The translations under genes and the position numbers were made by a program. From assembly GCA_000697665.1 (NCBI GenBank), contig KL197715.1:610649-671064 (forward strand): DNA of 60,416 bases, given 5' to 3'. The notes beneath the pieces are model-generated. The model did no database searches, was not told where the DNA came from, and saw nothing but the letters and a program-made list of their open reading frames with translations. This document shows, piece by piece, positions 22,661 through 36,642 of the stretch. Positions within the stretch are counted from its first letter, which is position 1; each line of letters opens with the position of its first letter. The DNA comes from Jaapia argillacea MUCL 33604. Taxonomy: Eukaryota; Basidiomycota; Agaricomycetes; Jaapiales; Jaapiaceae.

Positions 22661-23059
22661 CCTTCTCGTTCCTGATTCCCATTTTGCTTTACAGGGCGAT
22701 TCGCCCTATGTACAAGCACTGATGCCATGTCAATTCTTTGTTCCACAGGGCAATTGTTCCGTGGTTTCCACTCTCCTCGTTGTCGCCCCGCATCGCATCT
22801 TGATTCATGTAACCATCACCGTATGTTGTACCTCACGACCCGGCGCCTAATGCATGTCATGTAATTCCGCAATTGCACCACGTCCTTGGCAGTTTTTCGG
22901 TCTTCACAGGAAGCAAAATCTCTCTGGTCCAAAGAAACACTGAGGATGGAAAAACAATACTCAAGATCAAGCTGTCATCACGGTGTATGGTACTAGCACA
23001 TGAGGTAGAGAGACGGATATCTCGAATGTTGATGGTCATCTGTAGGGAATCCCTCCCGT
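22661..23059. other. Intergenic stretch after the minisatellite
   Basis: About 400 bp, no supported gene. The first part looks like degenerate minisatellite or flanking leader sequence with TTTACAGG and TTCCACAGG words. Confidence 0.35.
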
Positions 23060-23900
23060 TCAAGTTGTAGAGTCTAGCGCCTGCTCGAAGGCGCGCAGGA
23101 CGGTTGCGTGGGTTAAATGGTTAAACTGACGAGGGGACGTCTTCTCCAGTAGTTTGACACGCCGTGGAGGATGATAATGACTTTGAATCAAATCTAGCAG
23201 TTCTTGCAGCAGCTCGGTCAAGGGAGCGTCTCCCGGGATTTCAATGTCATATCGATCTTTGATGACTAGGAGTTTCCCATTTGCGCCTTGGTCGAATATA
23301 GCTGGTAATAGTTCGTGAGGTTGATTCGTCAAGACGTGTCGAAGGATAATGTAAAGGAGAACCCAGTAGTAGGATTCTAGGTCATGCCAAAGCTTGTGTT
23401 CCAGTTCAGAGTGATCGATTTTGTGGACGGAGAGAAATTGATATGTCCCCTTAGAGAAAAATAGGTTGAGTAGTAGAGACGCATAGGTGACCCACCGTCA
23501 TACCGCAACGCTCGTCATAGCTGTCATTCAAGTCCAACACAGAGTATTCCAGATCAATCACGTATCCATCCGCGACTTGCTCCTCTTGAGGGTCGGCGCT
23601 GATAAGGACGATCCTCATACCGATGTCGCAGGGGATTCGGATTCGGATCCTTACCTTTACCAGACTATGAGCATGAGAATAGTAGCGATCTGAGAAAGAC
23701 GATAACGTACCGTTGATTGAATCACAAACACCCCCCACAAATCAGCGAGTCCTGGGGTGTCTGTCAAATCGGATGCCAGCAGAGAGAACGATGGACCGAT
23801 GATGTGGATGTGTTGGACAACGTTACGCTGTGGCTCGAGATATATAAATTTTCACTGTGGACGCAGTAGAAAGATCCACCATTGTTCAGACGATGATCCT
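23060..23900 (-). pseudogene. FunK1-like fungal protein kinase, partial and degenerate
   Basis: On the minus strand the 3' part is well preserved: VADGYVIDLEYSVLD near 23560, then an intron, then GTYQFLSVHKIDHSELEH and LWHDLESYYWVLLYIILRH near 23430-23330, ending at 23060. These are signatures of the FunK1 kinase family, expanded in Agaricomycetes. Upstream, HIHIIGPSFSL and GLADLWGVFVIQST (23810-23710) match the same family but follow an in-frame stop near 23870. The catalytic loop expected as HRD reads PCD near 23630 next to a small tandem CGGATT repeat. The N-lobe with its ATP-binding residues was not found. I call it a decayed gene; a rescue by unusual introns is possible but unlikely. Confidence 0.7.
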
Positions 23901-24169
23901 TTGGCTGCATTGGACATCCTGTGGCTCTGGCCGTCCGGTGATGGTGGGTCTCAGTGGGAACCACAACGAAGCAAGAATGTGACTATCAAGCAAAGGGGAC
24001 GCTCTGGGACACCGGCAGCGGCGGCCTCAACTTGGATCATGGCATGTACCAACATACCATTGCAGTAGACTCTCGGGCGACGGAGTTCGACTTCTTCGTT
24101 TCTACACCTCCTTTGTGAGCATTGGGTATGAACATTCTGAAGGACGGGATACTAGTACAGGAAGCATCA

Positions 24170-25748
24170 CTATCCAATTTGTACCTCCTCTACCTCATCC
24201 ACCAAGATAATGTCTCTAGGGGTCGCCAAAGGCGATGCAACGTCCGGGGATCCAGGCGCTACGGCGGAAGGGCTTTTGTCAGGAACCTTTCTCGGTCTCG
24301 CTGCCTCAGTCAGAGCTTGAAAGTGTGCCTTGTTTCGTTTCTGGGACGAACAGAGCCCCATCAGCAAACCGTGTACTAGCTGAAAGCGACACGAATAAAG
24401 TCTGGTCCCTACCTCATATCCAGCAACATCATCGACTACCGTTTTCTTCTTCCCGGTCTTTTCCGCTTCCCATTTCTTGAGTTCACTGCGCAGGTCGTTG
24501 GCGCTCTTTCGTAGGTTGGGGGATTTATCGAGGTTGGCGTTCCAAAGCATTACCCATCTTTACAAAGACGTCAACAGAAGCGTTGGATACGAGGATTTTA
24601 ATAGTGACACGTACCTCTGATGCCGCGTGATCCAAGTAGATCGATCTCCGGACACAGGCAGATGGTGGTCCAAAAGCAGTTCCCTCAGCTGCTTGTCCTT
24701 CAGTGTGTGATATGATGCCTTTGGTATAGGCTCCTCGTCAATGCCTCTGTGTGGGTTGGCGTTATCAACATCCGGCGTAATTTTGAGAAGATGAGACCAA
24801 ACCTTTCCTTCGGCCTCCCCTTACCACCGCCACCTGCCATCAACTTCGACCAGGCTGTCTGTTGTGCATCTTTCGATGTCGAAGCGTCATTGTCAGATGG
24901 CGGTGGGGGAGGACATCTCTGGTCGATGTGTTTGTTGATCAAGGCGAATGGGACTTCCTTTTCGCATACGGGGCATGTCACGAGGTCGGCAGCTGTCGCA
25001 GCAGAGTTAGCTGACAAAATTAGGCCTGACGGCGCAGCCACGGCGGAACCATACCTGACGGTATATCGGGAGCGTTCGATACAGGAGAAGACGAGATCTC
25101 AATCACATCGTCATCCTGTTGGGACACTACACGTTTGGCTTTCACTGGTGACTTCGGCCTGATTTTCGAAGGAGATTTCGAAGACCCAGGGGTCGGGGAC
25201 GAATTCCTTTCATCGTATCCACCGGCTCTCTTCCGCTTTTTCATGGGACTCTCAATCACGATGCGTTCAAAGTCGCTCGCCTTTCGCTTCGGTCTCGTCA
25301 ACCTTTCTTCCTCTTCCTTCGTTAGTCGCAAGATGTGGGTTCTGAAGAACGGCTGAGGAACGAGTAGCGACAAATATTCCAAGGGATTCCTACCTGGCAA
25401 GCTTCCACGCAGCCACACAAGTCTCAATCGCAAGGTTCACCCTCAACTGTGTCTCACTGGCCTGTTTCCTGCAAATCGGACACTCCGCCTTCTCCGCTAA
25501 TGCATTCCTGACACACTAACCGGCCAAAAAGTCAGCACGATACATGCAGTGAGACATTTCGAGAACGACCTTACTAATGAACAGAAACAATGACCGCAGG
25601 CGAGAGTTACAGGACCATCGAAGAGGTCACCACAGATGTTACACCTCAGAGAAGAATCAAGTTCACGGAGGCCTGGAGGAGATTTGGGGAAATCTGTAGG
25701 GTCTGGGACATCGGAGAGGAGCAGTTGGGTCAAAGAATCAGCCAGCAT
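24170..25748 (-). CDS. RAD18: Postreplication repair E3 ubiquitin ligase Rad18
   Basis: Start ATG at 25748. Domain order matches Rad18. A C3HC4 RING begins LRCNICGDLFDGPVTLACGHCF near 25650 (in two parts) and finishes with AECPICRKQ near 25470. Then comes a basic linker, an UBZ4 zinc finger VTCPVCEKEVPFALINKHID near 24980, and a SAP-like segment LKDKQLRELLLDHHLP near 24690-24620. The end is an acidic tail at 24170. Rad18 with Rad6 monoubiquitinates PCNA at stalled forks to recruit translesion polymerases. The linker has SP-rich and KKRKR nuclear-localisation-like stretches. All zinc ligands expected for RING and UBZ are visible. It lies head-to-tail with the conserved unknown gene upstream. 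Confidence 0.9.
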
Positions 25749-25955
25749 GGACGTTTCGTTGATGAAGGCTCATGTCAACTTTTCACACTGACGCGCAGAG
25801 ATGTTGACGCGAGGTGTCACGATGTGACTCACCGTGTCAAACATTAAATTATGGACAGTGCCATACAATCCTGGGGATAAATACTAGCAGGAAGGCGGTA
25901 ATACAAACCAGTAAGGCGAACAGGAAAAAGAGATAAAGATAAACAGAACTGAGTC

Positions 25956-27453
25956 CTACTCCAAACCCTCAAAATCGTACTGCTCCCTAGTCTCCTCCGT
26001 CACGGCCACATTCCGCAGTAGAGGGTCCAAAGACGCCAGTTCGTCCTTGATGCTATTGCGGGCAAACGTATCGAGCTCCTTCAACAACATAGAAATTACT
26101 TTCTACTCCATCGATCAGCATCCTATCGAGACTGGACGAGGAACAGAGGACCGACGAACCTTCATTTTCCCATCAACCTTCAGTACCATCTCACCAAGCG
26201 CAGGCGTCCAACTCCCTGGCGGACTTCCCAAACTCCCATGAAACCCAACCCCACCGAACGGAGCCGCCGGTCCCGCAGTCACATTTGCATTCGCAATCCC
26301 CCACAAACTACTTGTATCGCTGTCACTCGTGACTGGTGCGGCCTCATTGCCAGTGAATAGATATGATACACCTGGGTGAGGCGCAAGGAGTCCCAAGGGA
26401 CCCATCATGTGTTGGCCGGAGTGGGGGAAAGGTGATGGACCGAGAATTTTCGAGATTTTGTTGTAGACTTCGGAGAGAACGTCGAGGAGAGACAGTAGGG
26501 TCTGGTGGTAGTCGAGTTGGAAAGGCTAGAAGGGGTATCAAATGGAGGTGTCTTTCGAGGATGCAAGAAGGCTTACAATGTGTGGCGAGAGTAGATAGGA
26601 AGTATCGGATGCATCCGTTAAGGATATTGCATAATCATTGACACCCCCGGTCTGTCGTTTATTCACTTTTGACTTGAACAGTCGCTGTGTTCCAGTGTGA
26701 GAGACCATAAGTTCGAATAATCGCTGCATGGGACTTACACTCTTCTTGGGTTTCTCGTCGCCCTCTTTCGTTTGCTCAAATTCGCTCATTGTATTTAGCA
26801 ATCCACGGAGGAGATCTTGCGGCTGTTGAATATCAAAGAGGTTGGATAGTGACATGCCGAGGATAGCAAACCGAGGCGTCCTGATCAACTGATCAGTTCA
26901 GTATTTATCCGTCCATAGGTACAGGTGAACTTCACAGGCTTACCGTTTCTTCATGGCGGTATTGTTGAATATTCGGTCCAGCTCCGAACGAGACATCATG
27001 ATCGTATGGAACCAATGGCTCTTTCTACCAAGAGTTTGGTCGATGTCTCAATGACACCAAGATGATCACTCACCCATCATGCACATTCCGGATGTATGTC
27101 AAAGTTATGATCCTCTTCTGTATCAAATCTCTCAGATACTCCACTGAAGTCCCTTGTCCTATCGTGGGGGTCCCATTCACTAGTGTTGCACTGGATGATA
27201 TCGTCGAAGGAACCGTAGAGTCCGATTGCAACGACTGCGAATCCCATTCCCTACCCAAGGGAGTCGTAGACGTCGGTGTCGGCGCTGAGACATATGAGAG
27301 ACCTGTCGCCGATGATATACTTCCCACTGAACCCTGCATCGACAACGGTGGGGGGACTGGAGATGAAGCGGGACCAGTCTTGAACGATGAGAGAAGGTTC
27401 TGCGCAGAGGATTTCCGGCGCATGCCAGGACGAGTATTTTCTGGTGGTGCCAT
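25956..27453 (-). CDS. Conserved fungal hypothetical protein
   Basis: The start at 27453 was chosen (MAPPENTRPGMRRKSS) because the frame upstream looks non-coding. Exons: a Ser/Pro-rich N-terminus, then EYLRDLIQKRIITLTYIRNVHDG near 27100, RSHWFHTIMMSRSELDRIF near 27010, TPRFAILGMSLSNLFDIQQP near 26870, DYAISLTDASDTSYLLSPH near 26620, PFQLDYHQTLLSLLDVLSEVY near 26520, and a last exon from about 26100 with SMLLKELDTFARNSIKDELASL ending at 25956. Stretches over 20 residues are abbreviated here. The predicted fold is mainly helical. The protein is well conserved in my memory of basidiomycete proteomes, but I cannot name it. A trafficking or scaffold role would be a guess. It is divergent from NTF2 (225 bp). 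Confidence 0.65.
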
Positions 27454-27678
27454 TACGATGCAAGTGATGGTATTGATGACATGCAAAGCAGAGGCTCGAG
27501 TTTTGACTTCGTATCTGACTATCCGTTGTTCAGTTACAGCTGTCGGAGACAAAGAAGCTAGGTTGATCGGATTGAAATTCGGACGAGTCCATTCAACGCG
27601 TCCATCCTTCTTGTTTTGGAACCGCATCCTCTGCTCGCCTTTTTTTCTCTTTTATCCTCTTCTCGTCTATAAAATAAC

Positions 27679-28314
27679 ATGGCCGATATCAACGCTGTCG
27701 CAAAGCAGTTCACCGATTTCTACTATTCCACCTTTGATAGCGGTCGAGCGAACCTCCAACCTCTCTATGTGCGTTGCGATCCATGCTCAATCAGTTGGCA
27801 TCTACGTCTCTGATCCTCGATCATCTTCGACCTCTGGTTTAGAGAGAGGGTTCCATGTTGACATGGGAGGGTACTCCGATAATGGGAGCCGCTGCAATCA
27901 CCGAAAAGTTGACGGTTCGTCCTTTGTGTTCACGATCTCCTTGCAGATATTCACCAGATGGATGCTGTGCAGGGCCTGCCTTTCGAAAGAGTAGTGCACA
28001 AGATCACCACCCTTGATGCTCAACCATCTTCACCCACGATGGCCAGTATGATCGTGAGCGTGACCGGTCTGTTAGTGGTATGTCCAACATCGGAATCAGT
28101 ATCATAAGACCGATATTTTGACCTGATGCCCTTGATCTCCACCCAAGGTCGACGATAGCCCGAACCCTTTGCAGTTCAGTCAAGTCTTCCAACTCATTCC
28201 GGAAGGCCAGAGTTACTTCGTGTTCGTTTCATATTCCACCTCATCCAACCACCAAGATCTGACGCGTTTTGACTCAGGTTGAATGACATTTTCCGTCTCA
28301 ACTACGGTGCATGA
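27679..28314 (+). CDS. NTF2: Nuclear transport factor 2
   Basis: Exon 1 starts at ATG 27679 with MADINAVAKQFTDFYYSTFD and reads to QPLY. Exon 2 has EGSMLTWEGTPIMGAAAITEK. Exon 3 has LPFERVVHKITTLDAQPS and MIVSVTGLL. Exon 4 has SPNPLQFSQVFQLIPEGQSY. The last exon reads NDIFRLNYGA and stops at 28314. This is about 125 residues, the usual NTF2 length. NTF2 imports RanGDP into the nucleus and binds FxFG nucleoporins. All five exons are joined by short GT-AG introns and no open frame spans the gene, so it is easily missed by ORF scanning. A TATAAAA run lies just 5 nt before the ATG, too close to be the TATA box. Confidence 0.93.
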
Positions 28315-28662
28315 TCAACGTCGCTCTCGTAGAATCATATCTAGAAGGAGCTTTCCAGATGACTTTTTTTCAGTTTGGATCGAGTACGATTATTTGATGT
28401 GGAGACTGCGTAAATCTGTACCCATCGTGTTCCCGTCACGAATAATGCGAGCGTATTGCGGAGTGATTGTTCTATCGCCCATGGCATCAGGTTGGACCTC
28501 GATCAGGGCTCACATCGCACCAGGTTCTCGCCTATTAGCTTTGAAAGTAGTTCATATATGAGTGTAAACGGTATTACAGTAGTATTCCAACATAGCGTGC
28601 AAGAATGTTCACAAAATGTCATGACCTCTAACCCCACCTCCTCAAGATTCCCCGCCGTCAAC
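28315..28662. other. Intergenic region between convergent NTF2 and VPS1 genes
   Basis: About 350 bp holding the 3' untranslated regions of two convergent genes. No other feature was seen. Confidence 0.4.
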
Positions 28663-31491
<2,829 letters not shown>

Positions 31492-32319
31492 TGTGGGTTG
31501 AAGTTGGCGAAGACGACAACGACGACAAGAGAGAGTACGAGAGAAACAGAGGAAGAGCTAAGAGGACGGTGGAAGGGTATAGGGATAAGAGGCGTGAATG
31601 TCACGGAGTCGGGTCGTAGCCACGCTGCGCCGCGTGTTCATGGACTTTGCCGCTTTCGGATTGTACAGCTTGCATTCGTACTCCATCGTCAGATTCACTG
31701 CGGTTTACTCTGTGGCCATGTTTACTGCGGCTTATTCATATATAGTTGGGAGGGTAGGCCTTCCAATCGACCGCCCATTCAGGAAGCAGCCGATTCAGAG
31801 GATTCCGCAGATCCAAGTGATCATTTGGACTCTTCATACTCTTCAGGTCTAATCGATGGTTTACATGGCCGCGAGAGCTCGACGTGATGATCCTATACTC
31901 CATCAGAGCCAGGCGCACTGTGTAGGCGTCGGGCAGGGAGGACAGTCACTGAAACCCCGCTACGACTGTTCTCTCCGAAGCTGAACTGGATTTGACTCCT
32001 TGTACTCCACTGCCAGCCGATGGCCAAATTGCACCTTTCCCGTGAACTTCGTGCAGACTAATAAGTGGTATTTCGACAGCGTCTTGGGATTTTTCGACCA
32101 GATATTTATCGACCGTTCCTCAGAAGGGTGACAATGTCGTGACATGTCACCTGCGCACTCTGGAAAGTCCAGCCGTCCAGAGCCGTCCTCGTTCCAGTTC
32201 CATCATTTCCGCAAAACGTTCATGAGCTGATGCCCGCATTCCCGACCTAAGTATATAACTCTTCCTTTCATTTATATCCCCACCCTAGCTACAGCTATCC
32301 ACACACACCGGGAGTGATA
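31492..32319. other. Intergenic region between divergent VPS1 and GH88 genes
   Basis: About 830 bp, the promoters of two divergent genes. A TATATAA at 32252-32258 lies 62 bp before the GH88 start. Frames seen on the plus strand (31405-31887) lack family signatures. Confidence 0.45.
32252..32258 (+). promoter_or_regulatory. TATA box of the GH88 gene
   Basis: TATATAA 62 bp upstream of the ATG, followed by a pyrimidine-rich leader, which is the usual arrangement for a fungal secreted-enzyme gene. Confidence 0.5.
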
Positions 32320-34514
32320 ATGCCCTCCCTACTTCCCCTCATCTCCATCCTACCCGTGCTCGCTTCAGCTGCAGCACTCACGCCTCCATCCCAACTTTTC
32401 TCTCCCCTCATCTCCCAAAAAATCCTCGCAACTGCTTCCAATACCTCACAAACTCTCTATCCCCAGTATACGGATACCTTGCTTGGACAATGGCAATACT
32501 TCGTACCCGATACATGGACTTCTGGGTTCTTACCATCACTCATGTACGCTATGAACACCAGGGCAACCTTGTGTCCTAATGGCACGGACGGGGCGGCTGC
32601 AGTGGGAGGAGGGACTTGGGTGGAGCTGGGAAGGAGTTGGAGTGCGGCGGAGGTTCCGTTGGAAACGGTTAATACTGTGGGACATGATGTGGGGTTTTTG
32701 AGTTTTCCGTTTGTGGATGAATTGGCTCTGTGAGTACTTCCTTTGTGCAGGATTGATTTCCTGATGGAAACCCATGTATTGAATGCTGGCGTCCTCAGGA
32801 ATCCGCAAAATCAGACTGCCATCGCGGCAGTCAACGCTTTCGCCAATGACCTTGCGGCTAGGTACAACCCCAGTGTCGGGTGTACGAGGAGTTGGGATAC
32901 CGCGGATCCTACTCTGTTCACTGTACATCACTTCATCAACCATTTTATATACCGAGCTAACCAAAGCTTTCTTTCACACAAGGTTATCATGGATAATATG
33001 ATGAACCTTGATGTAGGTTCCTTCACCTCCAAGTGCCGCTCCGTATTCGAAATCCGAAAAGCTGACTTGTCATTGACGCCTCTCCTCAGATCCTACTCCA
33101 ATCAGAGGCGCTAACTGGGAACACCACCCTTCGCGACATTGCAACCTCACACGCCGACCACACGCTACTAAACCATGTTCGTCCAGACGGTCCGTACACT
33201 CCCTATGTCCCAGCTGCTCAATTCTTGCTAAATTCATCCCCGTACTCGGATCCGTAGGTTCTTCGTTCCACGTCGTGTACTACAACGCAACCACTGGTGC
33301 TGTAATCTCCAAGGGGACTGCGCAGGGGTATTCTAATAGCAGGTGAGTGTCTTAATTCTGTTGAGTTGGGTGAAATTGATGGGTTTGGGGGGATGTAGTA
33401 CCTGGTCGAGAGGGCATACATGGGGGATGTATGGGTTTACCAATAGTAAGTACCCCAGGGATCCTCGTTCCTCTCCCTTCCTATTTATTTACGTTCGCTG
33501 GGATAGTGTATAGCAAGACGAACCAGACAAGATACCTCGACACCGCTCGTGCCATGGCGACCTATTTCGTCAACAACGTCCCTTCCAGCGGGGTCGTTCC
33601 TTGGTTAGTCTTCCAACCCCATCCTGTCCCACCCCCTCCCTCTTCGTTACTCCCTATGCTGCTCTCTAACTTATCAATCGACAAACAGGGACTTCAACGC
33701 CCCAACGGACCCTTACCGTCCCTCTGATTCATCAGCGGCAATGATAGCTGCTACAACCTTCCTTTTCCTTTCTCAACAGGAAGCTTCGTTATCACCTCCT
33801 AACAAGACGGGCGAGCAGTTTTGGGTTAACGCTGCCTTGAAGGTGTGTTTTGGTTTGGTTTGGGTTTCTGTGGATATTTTTGTGCCGTCATGGCAGGGGG
33901 TTCGGTCGTTGAGCCTTGGTGTTCTCGACACCCTTGTTTGATGTAGGCTTGATTCGGCAACTTTTGTGGAGTTTATTCTTGGATCTCGCGTAGCGTTCTG
34001 TCCACTTGAGCTATGCACTGACGTCGCGTTGATTTTCACAGGTGTTGAATGATAACATCGCCGTTGCCTGGCGTCCCGAATGGCAAAGCTTATTGGCAAA
34101 TGGGACTGTTAATAACGTGCAAAGCCCGCCTAACAACTTGACTGGAATTGTTTATGGTACGTCTTCCTTCCACCCTATTGTCTCAGGTTTTTGTGTCCTC
34201 GTGCCTCCATTCCACTCCTGATTATCCTATCTCCCTTGTGTCCATAAACGTACACTTACATTCCGTGTCTTATAGGCGATTACTATTTCGTTCACTCCGG
34301 CAACGCCCTCATCTCGATGGGACTATCGACATGTAATGGGTCGGCGGGACCTTCTGCTACTGCCAATGGTTCTACAACTGGATCGGGCTCAGGCTCAGGA
34401 GGGTCAGGAGGGTCATCTGGTGGAGGCAAGAGTACTGGGATGAGGGGCGTTGCAGTCAGCGGATGGGTGGCGGCGCTGATGGCGATGGTTGCTGTGGTAG
34501 GGGCGATGGTGTAG
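32320..34514 (+). CDS. Secreted glycoside hydrolase family 88-like (unsaturated glucuronyl hydrolase), GPI-anchored
   Basis: The start at 32320 gives a signal peptide (MPSLLPLISILPVLASAAAL). The (alpha/alpha)6-barrel follows: TWTSGFLPSLMYAM, GHDVGFLSF, then VIMDNMMNLD with the Asp expected as a catalytic residue. Later exons give STWSRGHTWGMYGF, VPWDFNAPTDPYRPSDSSA with the second Asp region, and DYYFVHSGNALISMGL. The ending is a Ser/Gly/Thr-rich linker plus a hydrophobic tail (AVSGWVAALMAMVAVVGAMV), a likely GPI-attachment signal, with the stop at 34514. GH88 enzymes remove 4,5-unsaturated uronic acids from oligosaccharides made by polysaccharide lyases. Many short introns interrupt the gene. 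A GH105-type substrate is the main alternative. Confidence 0.85.
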
Positions 34515-35436
34515 GATGCGCAATGATGGACACTTTAGGACCGCTGTATCTCACTCTGGACATTTGGACACATGAACTGTTTATACCATGGGATGTGGAT
34601 ACTCTAATCGATGTACACAGCACGGCCTGTACGTACCGTAAAAACAGACGCCTTCCATCTTGATGGCGATGGGAGAATCATTCTCCATCCTTTCATGACT
34701 CCATAAAAATACCACCCCTTTATCAGATGCATAGCAACGGCACCGCCAATGAATGCAAAAAAACCAATTCATTTCAGCTGAGTCAGCCGCAAGTTCCGTT
34801 TGAATTACGAGACTTTTGGTTCGAAATCCAAACGATGGCCACAAGCAAAGGGACGGAGGTTACTTACAAGAGAAACAGAGGAGCACGGGGGGATGTGTTA
34901 CATACTGGGCGCCTACCAAGGATAGTCTGTTGAACAGGGTGGTGACACGTATATCTCGTCAGGGAGCGCCACGAGGCGTGGGGGCGATTGGTCATCACCC
35001 AAAGCCCTCTATCCCCTCCATCCTGCACCCGCTGGTCCCGCTGAGGGTTGCAAACAAGGAGGATATATCAGAGAGCATATTGCAGGCTTTGACGAGGGTT
35101 CGAGGACGACGAGGACGTTCTGGCCGACGATAAGGACAAAAGGGGCTTTACATGACAGTTGGGAACAAAGAGGGAGGCACATGATTGTTTCGTGAGATAC
35201 GAGCGGAGTTTGAAATGAAAAGGTATATAAAGCCGCCATCTCGAGTCTCCTTGCCCTCTCCCACTCCCCGCGCATATTTTCCCACGCTTACAAAACTTTT
35301 GACAAGTCAATTTTATTGTCTTGCTCGTCGTTGATCACATCGCCGACGATAATTCTTAGCTGCTTAAATCATCGTCTTCACTGACGCTGGTAAACTGTCT
35401 GCCTTATAACTACCACTTCTCGTCGCCGCTCCAGTC
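34515..35436. other. Intergenic region upstream of TBP
   Basis: About 920 bp without a supported gene. The TBP core promoter is at its right end, with TATATAAA at 35224-35231. The long pyrimidine-rich leader of TBP occupies roughly 35240-35436. Confidence 0.45.
35224..35231 (+). promoter_or_regulatory. TATA box upstream of TBP
   Basis: TATATAAA, 206 bp before the TBP ATG, with a TC-rich leader between. The TBP gene may therefore respond to its own product, as in other eukaryotes; this is inferred. Confidence 0.5.
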
Positions 35437-35517
35437 ATGTCGTTTGCACTGCCCGCTCGTCCCATCGCCTTTGGTCGGTCGAACGTATCGCAACAGCAGC
35501 AATTTCAGCAGCAGTTC

Positions 35518-35548
<31 letters not shown>

Positions 35549-36642
35549 CGGCTCATGGCTTGGCGCTGCCGACGGGACCAGTCTCGTACGCCCCTCCTCA
35601 CATCGCTTTGCCGGGTCCAGCACCCCCACAGCCACACCAACCACGCCAGCCCTCTCCCCTCCGTTCGCAAATCACGCCCGACTCGCAATCTTCACAGCCA
35701 GTCGCTGGCCCGTCGACGCCGCCCGCGGCCGTACCCGCCACTCCCGCACCGCTCACCCTCGAGCAACAGCACATCACCGCTGTCGAGGGCATCGTGCCCA
35801 CGCTCCAAAACATCGTCGCGACGGTGAATTTGGATTGCCGTCTTGACTTAAAGACGATCGCGTTGCACGCGCGTAATGCGGAGTATAATCCCAAGGTTTG
35901 TACTGCATTCTCTGGTTAATCAAGCAGAACCTACACGTTTTGCTCCCCTTAGCGTTTCGCTGCTGTCATCATGCGTATCCGTGATCCGAAGACAACTGCG
36001 TTGATCTTCGCGTCCGGCAAGATGGTGGTTACGGGTGCGAAGTCCGAGGACGACTCGAGGCTGGCTTCGAGGAAGTACGCGAGGATCATCCAGAAGCTCG
36101 GCTTTGATGCCAAGTTCTCTGAATTCAAGATCCAGAATATCGTGGGCAGTTGCGACGTGAAGTTCCCTATCCGCTTGGAGGGACTCGCATACAGCCACGG
36201 GCAGTTCAGTAGTTACGAGCCTGAGGTATGTTCACTTGGTTCTTATTGGTATTCCTTGATTCTGATCAACCTTGTCTAGCTATTCCCGGGTCTCATCTAT
36301 CGCATGATCAAGCCCAAGGTCGTGCTCCTTATTTTCGTGTCGGGGAAGATTGTGCTTACGGGTGCAAAGGTAAAGTAAATTTTTCTTTTATAATTCTGTT
36401 CCTCAAGCATCATCGTGGCATGTGCGCACTTGACCAATGGCATGTGTCGCGTCGGCGATGATGTTTGAAGTCAGGGATCGGACCACCCCGACATTTTGCT
36501 ATGTCGGGGCTGGATGCCATGAGACGTACACGTATGCTGACACCGTTATGGTTCTTTTTCCTGGTACTCTCAGGTCCGGGAGGAGATCTATACGGCGTTC
36601 AATACGATTTACACCGTGTTGTGCGAATTCCGCAAGCCGTGA
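35437..36642 (+). CDS. SPT15: TATA-binding protein (TBP)
   Basis: The N-terminal exon (from 35437) encodes a Gln-rich tract followed by a Pro-rich linker. The core starts [20 protein letters not shown], then exon 2 has [19 protein letters not shown] and [13 protein letters not shown], followed by [19 protein letters not shown]. Exon 3 begins [20 protein letters not shown]. The final exon encodes [20 protein letters not shown] and ends KP at 36642. Both direct repeats of the saddle are complete. The extended polyglutamine N-terminus resembles that of animal TBP and is longer than in yeast. The intron before the last exon is about 200 nt, three times the local norm, and contains a strong hairpin. 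The symbol is the yeast name for TBP. Confidence 0.96.

Noticed and set aside
27062-27994. 310-codon plus-strand frame
   Set aside because: It is antisense to the conserved unknown gene and overlaps NTF2 exons in the wrong frame.
34814-34832. tRNA T-arm-like hairpin (TTTGG TTCGAAAT CCAAA)
   Set aside because: No D arm, anticodon stem or acceptor stem at proper spacing; a chance hairpin.
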